Assembly: GCF_014644295.1 (NCBI RefSeq)
Contig: NZ_BMKK01000011.1
Location: 124,001 to 188,000 of the forward strand
DNA length: 64,000 nt
Source of the DNA: Emticicia aquatilis
Lineage (GTDB): Bacteria; Bacteroidota; Bacteroidia; Cytophagales; Spirosomataceae
Reading direction: 5' to 3'
This document shows, one piece after another, positions 27,674 through 35,521 of the stretch (the stretch's first letter is position 1; the number at the start of each line of letters is the position of its first letter). The notes beneath the pieces were generated by a model. That model searched no databases, was not told where the DNA came from, and saw only the letters and a program-made list of their open reading frames with translations. The translations under genes were made by a program, and so were the position numbers.

Positions 27674-28429
27674 ATGAACAAAATTGCACTCGTAACAGGC
27701 GGTAGCCGTGGACTCGGCAAAGACATGGCTCTTTCGCTTGCCAAAAAAAACATTGATGTTATTTTAACCTATAACAACAACCAAACAGATGCCGAAGAGG
27801 TAGTAAAAACGATTGAAGCCAGTGGCCAAAAAGCAGTTGCTCTAAAACTCGATGTAGGCGATATTAAATCTTTTGAGTCATTCTTAGGGCAAGTTTCGGA
27901 GGTTTTACAAAGTAAATGGCAAACTTCTACTTTTGATTTTCTAATCAATAATGCAGGTATTGGCGGCACAGTTCCGATTGCGAATATGACCGAAGAGATT
28001 TTCGATAATTTCGTCAATATTCACTTCAAAGGTGTTTATTTCTTGACTCAAAAATCTTTGTTGATGATGAATGATGGTGGAGCTATCATATTCCTTTCGT
28101 CAGGCACAACTCGTTTCTGTCTGCCAGGTTATTCAGTTTATTCTTCGTTGAAGTCGGCGGTTGAGAATTTTACTAAATACGTAGCAAAAGAGTACGGAAA
28201 TCGTGGTATTCGCTCAAATATTGTAGCACCTGGCCCAATCGAAACAGATTTTAATGGTGCGGCCATCAGAAATAACCCACAAATGAAAGGCTTTTTATCG
28301 AGCCAAACCGCTTTGGGTAGAGTTGGCTATGCCGATGATATCGGTAGTGTAGTGGCATTTCTTTGTACTGAAGATGCCAAATGGATAAACGGACAAAGAA
28401 TTGAGGTATCAGGTGGAATAAATCTATGA
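27674..28429 (+). CDS. Short-chain dehydrogenase/reductase (SDR)
   Basis: 251 residues from the ATG at 27674, where the Rossmann strand begins (MNKIALVTGGSRGLGKDMA). Other signatures are LINNAGIGG, a catalytic Ser in IFLSSGTTRF, YSVYSSLKSAVENF with Tyr and Lys, and VAPGPIETDF. The C-terminal WINGQRIEVSGG is also standard. It is a classical 250-residue NADP-type reductase. The substrate is unknown. It follows the AraC gene and may be its target. Confidence 0.93.
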   Translation: MNKIALVTGGSRGLGKDMALSLAKKNIDVILTYNNNQTDAEEVVKTIEASGQKAVALKLDVGDIKSFESFLGQVSEVLQSKWQTSTFDFLINNAGIGGTVPIANMTEEIFDNFVNIHFKGVYFLTQKSLLMMNDGGAIIFLSSGTTRFCLPGYSVYSSLKSAVENFTKYVAKEYGNRGIRSNIVAPGPIETDFNGAAIRNNPQMKGFLSSQTALGRVGYADDIGSVVAFLCTEDAKWINGQRIEVSGGINL

Positions 28430-28435
28430 TAAATT

Positions 28436-28467
28436 GAGGCAATGGCATTTTAATGAGCCATTGCCTC
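28436..28467. terminator. Bidirectional terminator overlapping the AraC 3' end
   Basis: Perfect 11-bp stem GAGGCAATGGC/GCCATTGCCTC with a 10-base loop, followed by TTTATTA. The convergent AraC gene's stop codon lies in the loop and one arm encodes its final residues. Confidence 0.85.
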
Positions 28468-29436
28468 TTTATTATATTTTTCACGATATTCCAGAGGCGA
28501 CATTCCAGTAATCTTTCGGAATACTTCTCTAAACGCCTTTACATCGGAGTAGCCAACATCATACATAACTTCGTTGATAGTTTTACGATTAGTTTCAAAG
28601 GCTTTTTTTGCCGACTCTATCCTCACTCTTTGGGCATATTCGAGTGGGGTATTGCCCGTAGCTTTTATAAATCGTCGGTCGAAATTACGTCGGCCAATGG
28701 CAAACTTCGCTGCCAATTCTTCTACCGAAATCTTATCGGTACTGTTATTTTCGATGTATAGTTGTGCTTCTTTGATGGCTTCGTCGTTATGTGTTTTTTG
28801 CCCATTGAATATACTGAAAACCGACTGACTTGTTCGATTTAGGTCTATCTGAAATACTTTTGAACAATAAATAGCCGTGCTTCTATCATAAAATTTCTCG
28901 ATTAAATAAATAATAAGATTTAGAAACGAATATGCTCCGCCGTTGGTATAGATGCCATTCTCATCGGTAATTAATTCGTCTGACTTTAGTTTTACGTTTG
29001 GAAAAGTCTGGCGGAAAGTATCAGTAGCCAACCAATGCGTTGAGCAGCTTTTACCATCAAGAATGCCCGTTGAAGCCAACAAAAAAGCCCCCGTACATAT
29101 GCTTGCTACTTCCGCTCCTCGTTTATACTGATGGCTTACCCACTGTGCTAATTCTTGGTTTTGTTGGGTTGCTTCTTCGTAATTATGATTTAATGATGGA
29201 ATAATGATTAAATCGGTAGTCAGAATTGTCGAAAAATGCTTGTGCGGATTTACCTGAAACAAACCATCATAAAAATCGACAGTATCCGAAACCCCCAAAA
29301 GTTCAATACTGAAAATAGGCTCATTGCCCAGTTTTTGCCAATATTCATTCGCTTTTTTGAATATTTTATATGCCCCCACAATACTGCTGAGATTATTGCC
29401 ATGTCCTTCCGGAACTAATATGCTGAGATGTTTCAT
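28450..29436 (-). CDS. GlxA-type AraC regulator with DJ-1/PfpI domain
   Basis: 328 residues from the ATG at 29436 (MKHLSILVPEGHGNNLSS). The first ~190 residues form the DJ-1/PfpI-like domain, with VASICTGAFLLASTGILDGKSCSTHW as the nucleophile-elbow region with a Cys. The C-terminal ~100 residues are the AraC HTH pair (SVEELAAKFAIGRRNFDRRF; INEVMYDVGYSDVKAFREVF), then GMSPLEYR. GlxA-like regulators sense small metabolites. It is convergent with the SDR gene, and the terminator lies in its final codons. Confidence 0.93.
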   Translation of the reverse strand: MKHLSILVPEGHGNNLSSIVGAYKIFKKANEYWQKLGNEPIFSIELLGVSDTVDFYDGLFQVNPHKHFSTILTTDLIIIPSLNHNYEEATQQNQELAQWVSHQYKRGAEVASICTGAFLLASTGILDGKSCSTHWLATDTFRQTFPNVKLKSDELITDENGIYTNGGAYSFLNLIIYLIEKFYDRSTAIYCSKVFQIDLNRTSQSVFSIFNGQKTHNDEAIKEAQLYIENNSTDKISVEELAAKFAIGRRNFDRRFIKATGNTPLEYAQRVRIESAKKAFETNRKTINEVMYDVGYSDVKAFREVFRKITGMSPLEYREKYNKEAMAH

Positions 29437-29556
29437 TAGATTTTTTTTTGCAAAATTATATTTTCTTTTTGTCCAAATCAACCCATCAAATAGTCTAAAT
29501 TACACACTATTAAAGTTATTTTTAGTCAATAGTTTTGCAGAAAAATAATTGACTAT

Positions 29557-30021
29557 ATGAATACAAAAATCGAAAGTATAAAAAAACTGAGGCTCTTTCT
29601 ATTGAAGCATATTGAAGGTTTGAGCGTTGAACAACTCAACGAAATTCCCCAAGACTTCAATAATAATATCATTTGGAATGTAGGACACATGTTATCTGCT
29701 TTTCAATCGCTTACTTACAAGAGAGCAGGTTTGCCCGAAAAAATACAAGAAAACTACTTTAAGCCTTTTGTTCCAGGTACAAAACCCGAGCAGTTTTTTG
29801 ATGGCGAAACCATAGAAATAATAAAATCACTGTTGGTTTCGACAATTGATGTTTTCATGATTGATTACGAAAATAAGATTTTTGAGAACTACACAAAGTC
29901 AGAAGGTATTGAGCGTACCTACAATATTGAGGTTGCAACGATTGATGCCGCACTCGATTTTTTGTTGTATCACGAGGGTTTACACATTGGTTATATTTTA
30001 GCACAAAAACATTTAGTCTGA
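29557..30021 (+). CDS. DinB/YfiT-like four-helix protein
   Basis: 154 residues. The DinB fold is shown by the metal-ligand His in NIIWNVGHMLSAFQSLTY and the last-helix LLYHEGLHIGYILAQ. Family members bind a divalent metal and include thiol S-transferases (mycothiol or bacillithiol type), but no substrate is evident. A TAGTTTTG box at 29530-29537 may be the -7 element. It is the first gene of a probable unit with the SRPBCC gene six bases downstream. Confidence 0.88.
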   Translation: MNTKIESIKKLRLFLLKHIEGLSVEQLNEIPQDFNNNIIWNVGHMLSAFQSLTYKRAGLPEKIQENYFKPFVPGTKPEQFFDGETIEIIKSLLVSTIDVFMIDYENKIFENYTKSEGIERTYNIEVATIDAALDFLLYHEGLHIGYILAQKHLV

Positions 30022-30027
30022 ATCAAA

Positions 30028-30456
30028 ATGAAAGCAACAAATTACTCTTTTGAATTTACTACTGAGCAAGACCAAGCTCAGATTTTCTCTAAACTTCTTG
30101 ATATTACAGCTTGGTGGTCAGGCGTTTATGGAGAAACCATAATCGGAGAATCAAACAAGGTTGGCGATGAATTTACTTTTGAGGCAGGTGGCGGAATGCA
30201 CAAATCTAAACAAAAACTTATCGAACTACTACCCAATCAAAAAATTGTGTGGCAGGTGATTGATAGTAATCTTAGTTTTTTGTCAAATCCCAGCGAATGG
30301 ACAAACTCTAAGCTAATCTTCGAACTCGAAAGCCAAAATAACAAAACCAAAGTAAGGTTTACGCATGATGGTCTAACGCCTTCAATCGAATGTTATGAAG
30401 CGTGTTCTACTGGCTGGAGTGCATACATGAAGCGTTTTTCGGAGCAAATGGCCTAA
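30028..30456 (+). CDS. SRPBCC/AHSA1-like protein
   Basis: 142 residues with the SRPBCC ligand-binding fold: an N-terminal strand YSFEFTTEQDQAQIFSKL, W-W-S-G-x-Y-G, LPNQKIVWQVIDS, and VRFTHDGLTP followed by CSTGWSAYMKRF. The family binds hydrophobic ligands or acts as a chaperone-like cochaperone; function here is unknown. The 3' end of a paralogue of this gene survives at 31363-31410. Confidence 0.88.
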   Translation: MKATNYSFEFTTEQDQAQIFSKLLDITAWWSGVYGETIIGESNKVGDEFTFEAGGGMHKSKQKLIELLPNQKIVWQVIDSNLSFLSNPSEWTNSKLIFELESQNNKTKVRFTHDGLTPSIECYEACSTGWSAYMKRFSEQMA

Positions 30457-30463
30457 TTTTGAA

Positions 30464-30802
30464 TCATTCCCGCATAATTTTATCACGGTGTTTTAGTCCC
30501 CAAAAGTGTAATTCATCCATTACTTTTTCGAGCGACATCCCGTGTTCGGTTATCGAATATTCAACCGTAGGAGGGAAGGTGTCATGTACTTCTCGCTTGA
30601 TGAGTTGATTGGCTTCTAAATTTTTCAATTCTTTAGATAAAATCTTATCTGTAATGCCATTTACGTCTTTTGAAATCTGCTTGAATCGCTTTTTGCCCGA
30701 TGACAAAGCAAACAAAATTAATAATTTCCAACGACCTTCTAAGGCTTCGAGGGCATCTTTGATTGAAAGAGTCGTTTTGGGGCAACCTCCTTGTGTGAGC
30801 AT
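30464..30802 (-). CDS. HxlR family transcriptional regulator
   Basis: 112 residues with the MarR/HxlR winged helix: ALEALEGRWKLLILFAL, RFKQISKDVNGITDKILSKELKNLE, and VEYSITEHGMSLEKVMDELHFWG. A Cys-Pro near the N terminus (GGCPKTT) is the usual redox- or ligand-sensing site of this family. It is divergent from a DoxX gene across a region packed with repeats, so it most likely represses doxX and itself. Confidence 0.92.
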   Translation of the reverse strand: MLTQGGCPKTTLSIKDALEALEGRWKLLILFALSSGKKRFKQISKDVNGITDKILSKELKNLEANQLIKREVHDTFPPTVEYSITEHGMSLEKVMDELHFWGLKHRDKIMRE

Positions 30803-30831
30803 TTTCTGAGTATTTAGGCAGATTTTACATT

Positions 30832-30884
30832 ACTTTCCAAGTAGATAGTGCTATCCAGTTGGAAAGTGCTATCATTTGGATAGT
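30832..30884. promoter_or_regulatory. HxlR operator cluster ahead of doxX
   Basis: Contains the inverted repeat ACTTTCCAA (30832-30840) with TTGGAAAGT (30859-30867), the dyad GATAG-TG-CTATC (30844-30855), and AGTGCTATC repeated 18 bases apart at 30847 and 30865. A TACTTTTG -7 element follows at 30894-30901. Confidence 0.7.
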
Positions 30885-30928
30885 AAAGATAAATACTTTT
30901 GTGCCATTATTAAAAACAAAATTTAAGC

Positions 30929-31333
30929 ATGGAAAAAACACAAAAGCAATCAAAGACGCTCACTATTGCCCTTTGGGTAGTGCAAGGTTTGCTGGCTATT
31001 AGTATGTTATGGGCAGCAAGCATGAAATTATTTCAACCAGTCGAAAAGTTGGCTCTGATGTGGCCTTGGGTGGCAAGTTACGAAGTTTTAGTGAAATTTA
31101 CAGGTATCATAGATTTGCTGGGAGGAATAGGTATTATTGTTCCCACCTTGTTTGGTATCAGACCAAAACTTGTTGTATTGACCGCTTGGGCAATTGTGGT
31201 ACTTATGATTTGTGCTTCGGTATTCCATATTTCGAGAGGCGAAGCATCATTGATTGGGATAAATGTAGTATTTGCGTTGATGGCGAGCTTTGTAGCTTGG
31301 GGCAGAAACCAATTGTTTAAAAACAGGATTTAA
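30929..31333 (+). CDS. DoxX family membrane protein
   Basis: 134 residues with four hydrophobic helices. The DoxX core is LALMWPWVASYEVLVKFTGIIDLLGGIGIIVPTLFG. DoxX proteins are often tied to thiol or redox stress and are typical partners of HxlR regulators. The promoter overlaps the HxlR operator cluster, so repression by the divergent regulator is expected. A near-identical 26-bp piece of this gene's 3' end is found again at 32721. Confidence 0.88.
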   Translation: MEKTQKQSKTLTIALWVVQGLLAISMLWAASMKLFQPVEKLALMWPWVASYEVLVKFTGIIDLLGGIGIIVPTLFGIRPKLVVLTAWAIVVLMICASVFHISRGEASLIGINVVFALMASFVAWGRNQLFKNRI

Positions 31334-31362
31334 GTGAGAGTGCTTAATTTCTTCAAAAAAAG

Positions 31363-31410
31363 CATGTATGCTCAACAGTTTGGAGAGCATACATGAAGCA
31401 ATTTTCATGA
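31363..31410 (+). pseudogene. Remnant of the 3' end of an SRPBCC gene
   Basis: The stretch reads C-S-T-V-W-R-A-Y-M-K-Q-F-S-stop. It matches C-S-T-G-W-S-A-Y-M-K-R-F-S of the intact gene at 30028-30456, and the DNA is also closely similar. The interval also folds as a hairpin (CATGTATGCTC with GAGCATACATG), so it may still act as a terminator for doxX. Confidence 0.7.
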
Positions 31411-31479
31411 CTATAAAAACTGTTTCTTGAATTGTTGAATATCAAATATCTGAAAGATAACTTATCCGACATGCTATTC

Positions 31480-32565
31480 TTATTTACGACCAATAAGCAT
31501 GGCATTTAATTCAGTATTTGAAGCACTTGAATTTGCATTACCAATATTTGTAATTCGAACAGTTGCCGAAGTAGTAGTAATAGATGAAATCGTATAGGCA
31601 ATAAAATCTGCATTTGTTGATGTGCCTCCTGAAAGTCGGCCAAAGGCGATACATGGTGGTTCTATAAATGCTGCAAATGACATATTGATACAGCAGGCAG
31701 AGGCACCTGGAGCCAAACTCCAACTTAAATTTGAACCAGTTGAAAAATCAACAATAGCCAATTGATTGGCATTTCCACTACGAACAATTCCTTTGCCTGT
31801 GTTGGTTGTAATATTACCATCAACTGCCAAATTTCCATTGGCATTAAGTGTGCCATTTACATTTACAGTGTTCGAAAAAGTAGCAGAGCCACCTACTTGT
31901 GCAGTTCCAACAATCTCTGAATTACCATTGACATACTGGCCATTAGAATATAAGCTACCATTTACTGAGAGCTTATATGTGGGTGCATTATAACCAATAC
32001 CTACATTGCCATTTGACAAAATAGCCATTTGTTCAGAATCATTTGTGCCAAACCTAATGGAGGCGTTTTCTTTGTTCCAAATTAAACCAGAGGTGCTACC
32101 TCCATTTCCTACATAAAAGCCATCTGTGATAGTACTACCCGTAGCGTTATTGTGAAAATATAAATTGGCACCAGTACCATTAGATATATTCAAAGCTCCA
32201 ACTGGTGAAGTAGTACCAATACCTACATTTCCTAACGAATAAGAAATTGAAGTACCATTCACATTCCATTGGTTACCGAAAATTGCATTTTGCCAAGCTG
32301 CACCATCATAGTATCTGAAATTGTGGCCAACGGTATTGTAATAGAGTAAACCCTCTGTAGGAGAACCTAAATCAGCATCTGTTCTGGGTATCAAAATACC
32401 TTTATTATTGCTTCGGATGTCTAAAATAGAAGCAGAATATGGAATGTCGGTGCCTCCAATATTGCTAATGACAGTTCCGCTTGGAGAGTCAACTATTTTT
32501 GCATTTTGGCAAAATGAATGCAATGATAATAAACTTACAATCAGGGTTTTGTATAAATTTTTCAT
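31480..32565 (-). CDS. Secreted tail-fibre-like repetitive surface protein
   Basis: 361 residues with a signal peptide. The region NNKGILIPRTDADLGSPTEGLLYYNT is the typical start of Bacteroidota secreted tail-fibre-like proteins. It is followed by NVGIGTTSP and NVGIGYNAP units and short N-G-x-L/V repeats (NGTLNANGNLAVDGN) that should form a beta-helix or fibrous stalk. The C-terminal domain has two Cys and is different. No T9SS sorting tail is obvious. It may be an adhesin or surface fibre. It lies between the remnants of a duplicated gene module. Confidence 0.75.
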   Translation of the reverse strand: MKNLYKTLIVSLLSLHSFCQNAKIVDSPSGTVISNIGGTDIPYSASILDIRSNNKGILIPRTDADLGSPTEGLLYYNTVGHNFRYYDGAAWQNAIFGNQWNVNGTSISYSLGNVGIGTTSPVGALNISNGTGANLYFHNNATGSTITDGFYVGNGGSTSGLIWNKENASIRFGTNDSEQMAILSNGNVGIGYNAPTYKLSVNGSLYSNGQYVNGNSEIVGTAQVGGSATFSNTVNVNGTLNANGNLAVDGNITTNTGKGIVRSGNANQLAIVDFSTGSNLSWSLAPGASACCINMSFAAFIEPPCIAFGRLSGGTSTNADFIAYTISSITTTSATVRITNIGNANSSASNTELNAMLIGRK

Positions 32566-32718
32566 GGTGTTTTAACATATTTTTATTTCTGTTTCAAAAT
32601 TGAGTCTTTGAGTTTGAAATAAAAAAAATATTAAAATGAATAGTATAAATATTAAAGTGAATAGTAAGTATGGTAAAATGAATGGAAAATTGAAGAAGTG
32701 GTCTTTGTGTAGATAAGG

Positions 32719-32748
32719 TGCTTTGTGGCTTGGGGCAGAAACCAATAA
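32719..32748 (+). pseudogene. Remnant of the 3' end of a DoxX gene
   Basis: Reads C-F-V-A-W-G-R-N-Q-stop, matching S-F-V-A-W-G-R-N-Q near the end of the intact DoxX protein. Twenty-five of 26 bases agree with 31288-31313 (one A/G difference). Nothing DoxX-like is left upstream. Confidence 0.75.
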
Positions 32749-32755
32749 TGAAAAT

Positions 32756-32789
32756 AATAGGACACCACGAGTGTTGTGAGTGTCCTATT
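32756..32789. terminator. Intrinsic terminator after the nitroreductase gene
   Basis: AATAGGACAC pairs with GTGTCCTATT around a 14-base loop that itself contains CAC/GTG. It lies just past the stop codon of the minus-strand nitroreductase. Confidence 0.75.
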
Positions 32790-32805
32790 CATTTATTCAC
32801 AGCAA

Positions 32806-33438
32806 TCAGTTCAGTTCATGAACAAATTCATTTATTGGCTTGCGAACTTTCTTCAAATTAGCATTCCAATCGTTGGCGGCATCTCGGTAGCCCAAAGGCA
32901 AAATTACTGCACTTTTAAGGCCTTTTTCGCTAAGACCTAATAATTTATCTAATTCTTCTGGGTTAAACCCTTCCATCGGAGTTGCATCAACTTGTTGCTC
33001 GGCAGCAGCGGCAATAGCCATCGAAAACGAAATATAGGCTTGCTTAGCCGTATGCACACTTTGCCATTCTTTTCCTCGTGGTTCGTACATGCTCCATAGC
33101 ATATTTTTATAATCATCCATTTGAGTAAGCGGCAAGCCTCTATCTGCTAGTATTTTATGGAAAGTAGCTTCAATTTTTTCTAAAGAATAACCATCCCAAG
33201 CTGCCCAAACCAATAAATGTGAGCAGTCGGTTATTTGGCTTTGGTTAAATGCTATTGGTTTGATTTTTTCGAGCAATTCTTTATCGGTAATCACAAAAAT
33301 CTCATAAGGTTGTAAACCAGAAGATGAAGGAGCAAGTCGAGCAGCTTCTAAAATATAATCCAGTTTTTCTTGAGGCACAGTATTGCCATTCATTTTTTTA
33401 GTGGCGTATCGCCATTCTAAACTTTCTAATAAATTCAT
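32806..33438 (-). CDS. Nitroreductase family NAD(P)H-dependent oxidoreductase
   Basis: 210 residues from the ATG at 33438 (MNLLESLEWRYATKKMNG). FMN- and substrate-site motifs are APSSSGLQPYEIFVI near the N terminus, and EQQVDATPMEGFNPEELDKLLGL plus LKSAVILPLGYRDAANDW near the end, as in NfsB-type enzymes. It reduces nitroaromatics, quinones or flavins in the cytoplasm. It is divergent from an HxlR regulator, the usual arrangement in which HxlR represses the nitroreductase until an electrophile arrives. Confidence 0.92.
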   Translation of the reverse strand: MNLLESLEWRYATKKMNGNTVPQEKLDYILEAARLAPSSSGLQPYEIFVITDKELLEKIKPIAFNQSQITDCSHLLVWAAWDGYSLEKIEATFHKILADRGLPLTQMDDYKNMLWSMYEPRGKEWQSVHTAKQAYISFSMAIAAAAEQQVDATPMEGFNPEELDKLLGLSEKGLKSAVILPLGYRDAANDWNANLKKVRKPINEFVHELN

Positions 33439-33462
33439 ATTTCTTGATTTAATATTTCGGGT

Positions 33463-33499
33463 CAAAGTTATGAATTAATTGTTACTTTTGGTAACTTTG
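33463..33499. promoter_or_regulatory. Divergent promoters with HxlR operator
   Basis: GTTAC-TTTTG-GTAAC (33481-33495) is a perfect dyad that overlaps the plus-strand -7 element TAACTTTG (33492-33499). On the minus strand TAACTTTG (33463-33470) faces the nitroreductase. One bound dimer could block both genes. Confidence 0.65.
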
Positions 33500-33540
33500 T
33501 ATCAAAAAGTAATTGTGAATTTCAAGAAACTTGATTACCT

Positions 33541-33894
33541 ATGGGAAACCAACTAACAACCGAGAAAGTTACCGAATGCAAGAAATCAGTAAAGGCTATT
33601 CATGATGTAATGGATATTATTGGTGGTAAATGGAAAATATCTATAATAGCCTGTTTGTGCTATCATCCAATGCGTTTTAGTGAAGTTTTGAAAGAAATAG
33701 AAGGTATTTCGGGCAAAGTTTTGAGTAAAGAACTAAAAGACCTCGAAATGAATCAATTAGTGACACGCACTGTATTGGATACGCAGCCTATCACCGTAGA
33801 ATACGCCATTACCGAATATGGGCGCACGTTAAAAGAAGTTACCAGCGTGATTGCCGATTGGGGAATGAAACATAGACAACGAATTATGAGCTAA
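33541..33894 (+). CDS. HxlR family transcriptional regulator
   Basis: 117 residues, closely similar in pattern to the HxlR at 30464. It has MDIIGGKWKISIIACLCYHPMRFSEVLKEI, ISGKVLSKELKDLEMNQLVTR and VEYAITEYGRTLKEVTSVI. An N-terminal Cys (TECKKS) may be the sensor. It is divergent from the nitroreductase gene and likely controls it through the dyad between them. Confidence 0.92.
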   Translation: MGNQLTTEKVTECKKSVKAIHDVMDIIGGKWKISIIACLCYHPMRFSEVLKEIEGISGKVLSKELKDLEMNQLVTRTVLDTQPITVEYAITEYGRTLKEVTSVIADWGMKHRQRIMS

Positions 33895-33952
33895 GTTTTA
33901 GAACCATTTCAGCGAGAAAGAGTGTTAGTTTTCTAAGACAATAGTTTATTTC

Positions 33953-34483
33953 ATGACAACCTACTTCATTATACCAGGCCTTGGCAACTCCGATGAAGGC
34001 CATTGGCAAACACACTTTGAAAATTCGGGAGATAATTTTATTAGAATCAATCAAAAAAGTTGGGACGAACCCGACTGTGAAGACTGGATTCAGAACATCG
34101 AAAAAGCAATTTCATCTTACGAGCCGTCCGATGTTGTACTGATTGCTCATAGTTTGGGTTGCACAGCTGTGGCTCAGTGGGCAAAACGCTACCCAAAGGC
34201 TATCAAAGGTGCTTTATTGGTCGCTCCGAGTGATATTGAAAAACCCGTTTATACTTTCCCGATGACAGGTTTTACACCAATTCCTTTAGAAAAACTGCCA
34301 TTTAAGAGCATTGTAGTGGCAAGTTCAAATGATGTTTGGGTGTTAGAAGAACGTGCCAAGTTTTTTGCCGATGCGTGGAGAAGCGAATACCTAAATATTG
34401 GCGAAGCTGGACACATCAACGTTGCGGGTGGTTATGGTGAATGGTCTGCTGGCTTGGAACTCCTAAACAGCTTTGATGCTTGA
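33953..34483 (+). CDS. RBBP9/YdeN-type serine hydrolase
   Basis: 176 residues, the normal size for the small alpha/beta hydrolases of the RBBP9/YdeN family (DUF1234). It has FIIPGLGNSDEGHWQTHFE, nucleophile elbow IAHSLGC, an acid in VVASSNDVWV and GEAGHIN with the His. Esterase activity on small substrates is expected; the physiological role is unknown. The promoter of the next gene lies in its last codons. Confidence 0.9.
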   Translation: MTTYFIIPGLGNSDEGHWQTHFENSGDNFIRINQKSWDEPDCEDWIQNIEKAISSYEPSDVVLIAHSLGCTAVAQWAKRYPKAIKGALLVAPSDIEKPVYTFPMTGFTPIPLEKLPFKSIVVASSNDVWVLEERAKFFADAWRSEYLNIGEAGHINVAGGYGEWSAGLELLNSFDA

Positions 34484-34501
34484 GTATTTTTTGTATTTTT
34501 G
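34472..34501 (+). promoter_or_regulatory. Promoter of the DUF1080 lipoprotein gene
   Basis: TTTG at 34472-34475 and TATTTTTG at 34494-34501 with an 18-base spacer, partly within the end of the preceding gene. The start would give a leader of about 40 bases. Confidence 0.6.
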
Positions 34502-34548
34502 GTAGAAAAACATTCTTATTCAACCAAAAATTAACAAAAAGACTCTTT

Positions 34549-35283
34549 ATGAAAAAGACATTCGTTTCCTTGCTTTCGGTGGGTTTACTCACGGTTTCTT
34601 TGTGGTCGTGTTCAGAAAAAAAAGTTGGTAATAATGAATTAAGCAACAAAGAAAAAGAGGAAGGTTGGACTTTGCTTTTTGATGGAAAAACTACTGATGG
34701 CTGGCATTTATACAACAAGGCCAAAATCCCATCAACTTGGATGGCGAAAGATGGAGAATTGTTTTGTAATCCTGATACGACAGGCATCGAACACGGTGAT
34801 TTGGTTTCGGATAAAGTTTACAAAAATTTCGATTTAAAATTTGAGTGGAAAATCTCAAAAGCAGGCAATAGTGGCGTTTTTATCAATGTAATTGAGCAAG
34901 ATACCATCCCGACGGCTTGGGCTTCTGGCCCAGAATATCAGCTACTCGAACACGAAAATATTGGAGCTGCTTATCTGAAAGATTCTACAAAATGGTCGGC
35001 TTGTTTGTATAGTTTTAAACCTCAGCAAAATCCTGCAAAACTCAAACCACTACGTGAATGGAACGAATCGAATATCAAACAAAATAACGGTAAAATTGAG
35101 TTTTATTTGAATGGCGTTCTGACTGCCGAACAAGACTTAACCGCCGATACTTGGAAAAATATGGTCAGCAAAAGCAACTTTAAATATTTTCCATTATTCG
35201 GTAAAAATACTTCTGGCCTAATTGCCCTGCAAGAATGGTCGAAAGGTGTGGCCTTTAGAAATATTAAGGTGAAGGAATTGTAG
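34549..35283 (+). CDS. DUF1080 lipoprotein (3-keto-disaccharide hydrolase family)
   Basis: 244 residues from the ATG at 34549, which gives a signal peptide and lipobox (SLWSC). The lectin-like beta-sandwich of DUF1080 shows in LLFDGKTTDGWHLY, KFEWKISKAGNSGVFI and VAFRNIKVKEL. Some family members hydrolyse 3-keto glycosides made by sugar dehydrogenases. A second DUF1080 protein lies at 59094. Activity and substrate are inferred from family only. Confidence 0.88.
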   Translation: MKKTFVSLLSVGLLTVSLWSCSEKKVGNNELSNKEKEEGWTLLFDGKTTDGWHLYNKAKIPSTWMAKDGELFCNPDTTGIEHGDLVSDKVYKNFDLKFEWKISKAGNSGVFINVIEQDTIPTAWASGPEYQLLEHENIGAAYLKDSTKWSACLYSFKPQQNPAKLKPLREWNESNIKQNNGKIEFYLNGVLTAEQDLTADTWKNMVSKSNFKYFPLFGKNTSGLIALQEWSKGVAFRNIKVKEL

Positions 35284-35353
35284 AAAATGTTGAAGAGACA
35301 ACAAAACTACCCAATCTCTGATAAACGTTAAACAAACAAATTTTGGGTTTAAA

Positions 35354-35503
35354 ATCCCGTAGGGATTATATATCGGTAGTAGAAAATAAAAACTATTTAC
35401 TCATGCCGTAGGGATGATACTTTTATAGATTAGTTTCATACCTACGGCATGAGAAATTTAGTTTGATTAGATTTTTCTACCGATATTGAATCCCTACGGG
35501 ATT
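35354..35503. repeat. Dispersed two-hairpin repeat, copies 2a and 2b in inverted pair
   Basis: Plus-strand copy 35354-35420: ATCCCGTAGGGATT, ATATATCGGTAG, then TCATGCCGTAGGGATGA. Minus-strand copy about 35437-35503 with the same order. Together they form a very long hairpin between the convergent DUF1080 and serine hydrolase genes. Confidence 0.8.
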
Positions 35504-35521
35504 AGACTATTAGGTCACCTA

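Noticed and set aside
31288-32746. att-like direct repeats of an integrating element
   Set aside because: No integrase is present, and the second remnant (SRPBCC end) is better explained by a decayed tandem duplication; kept only as an alternative.
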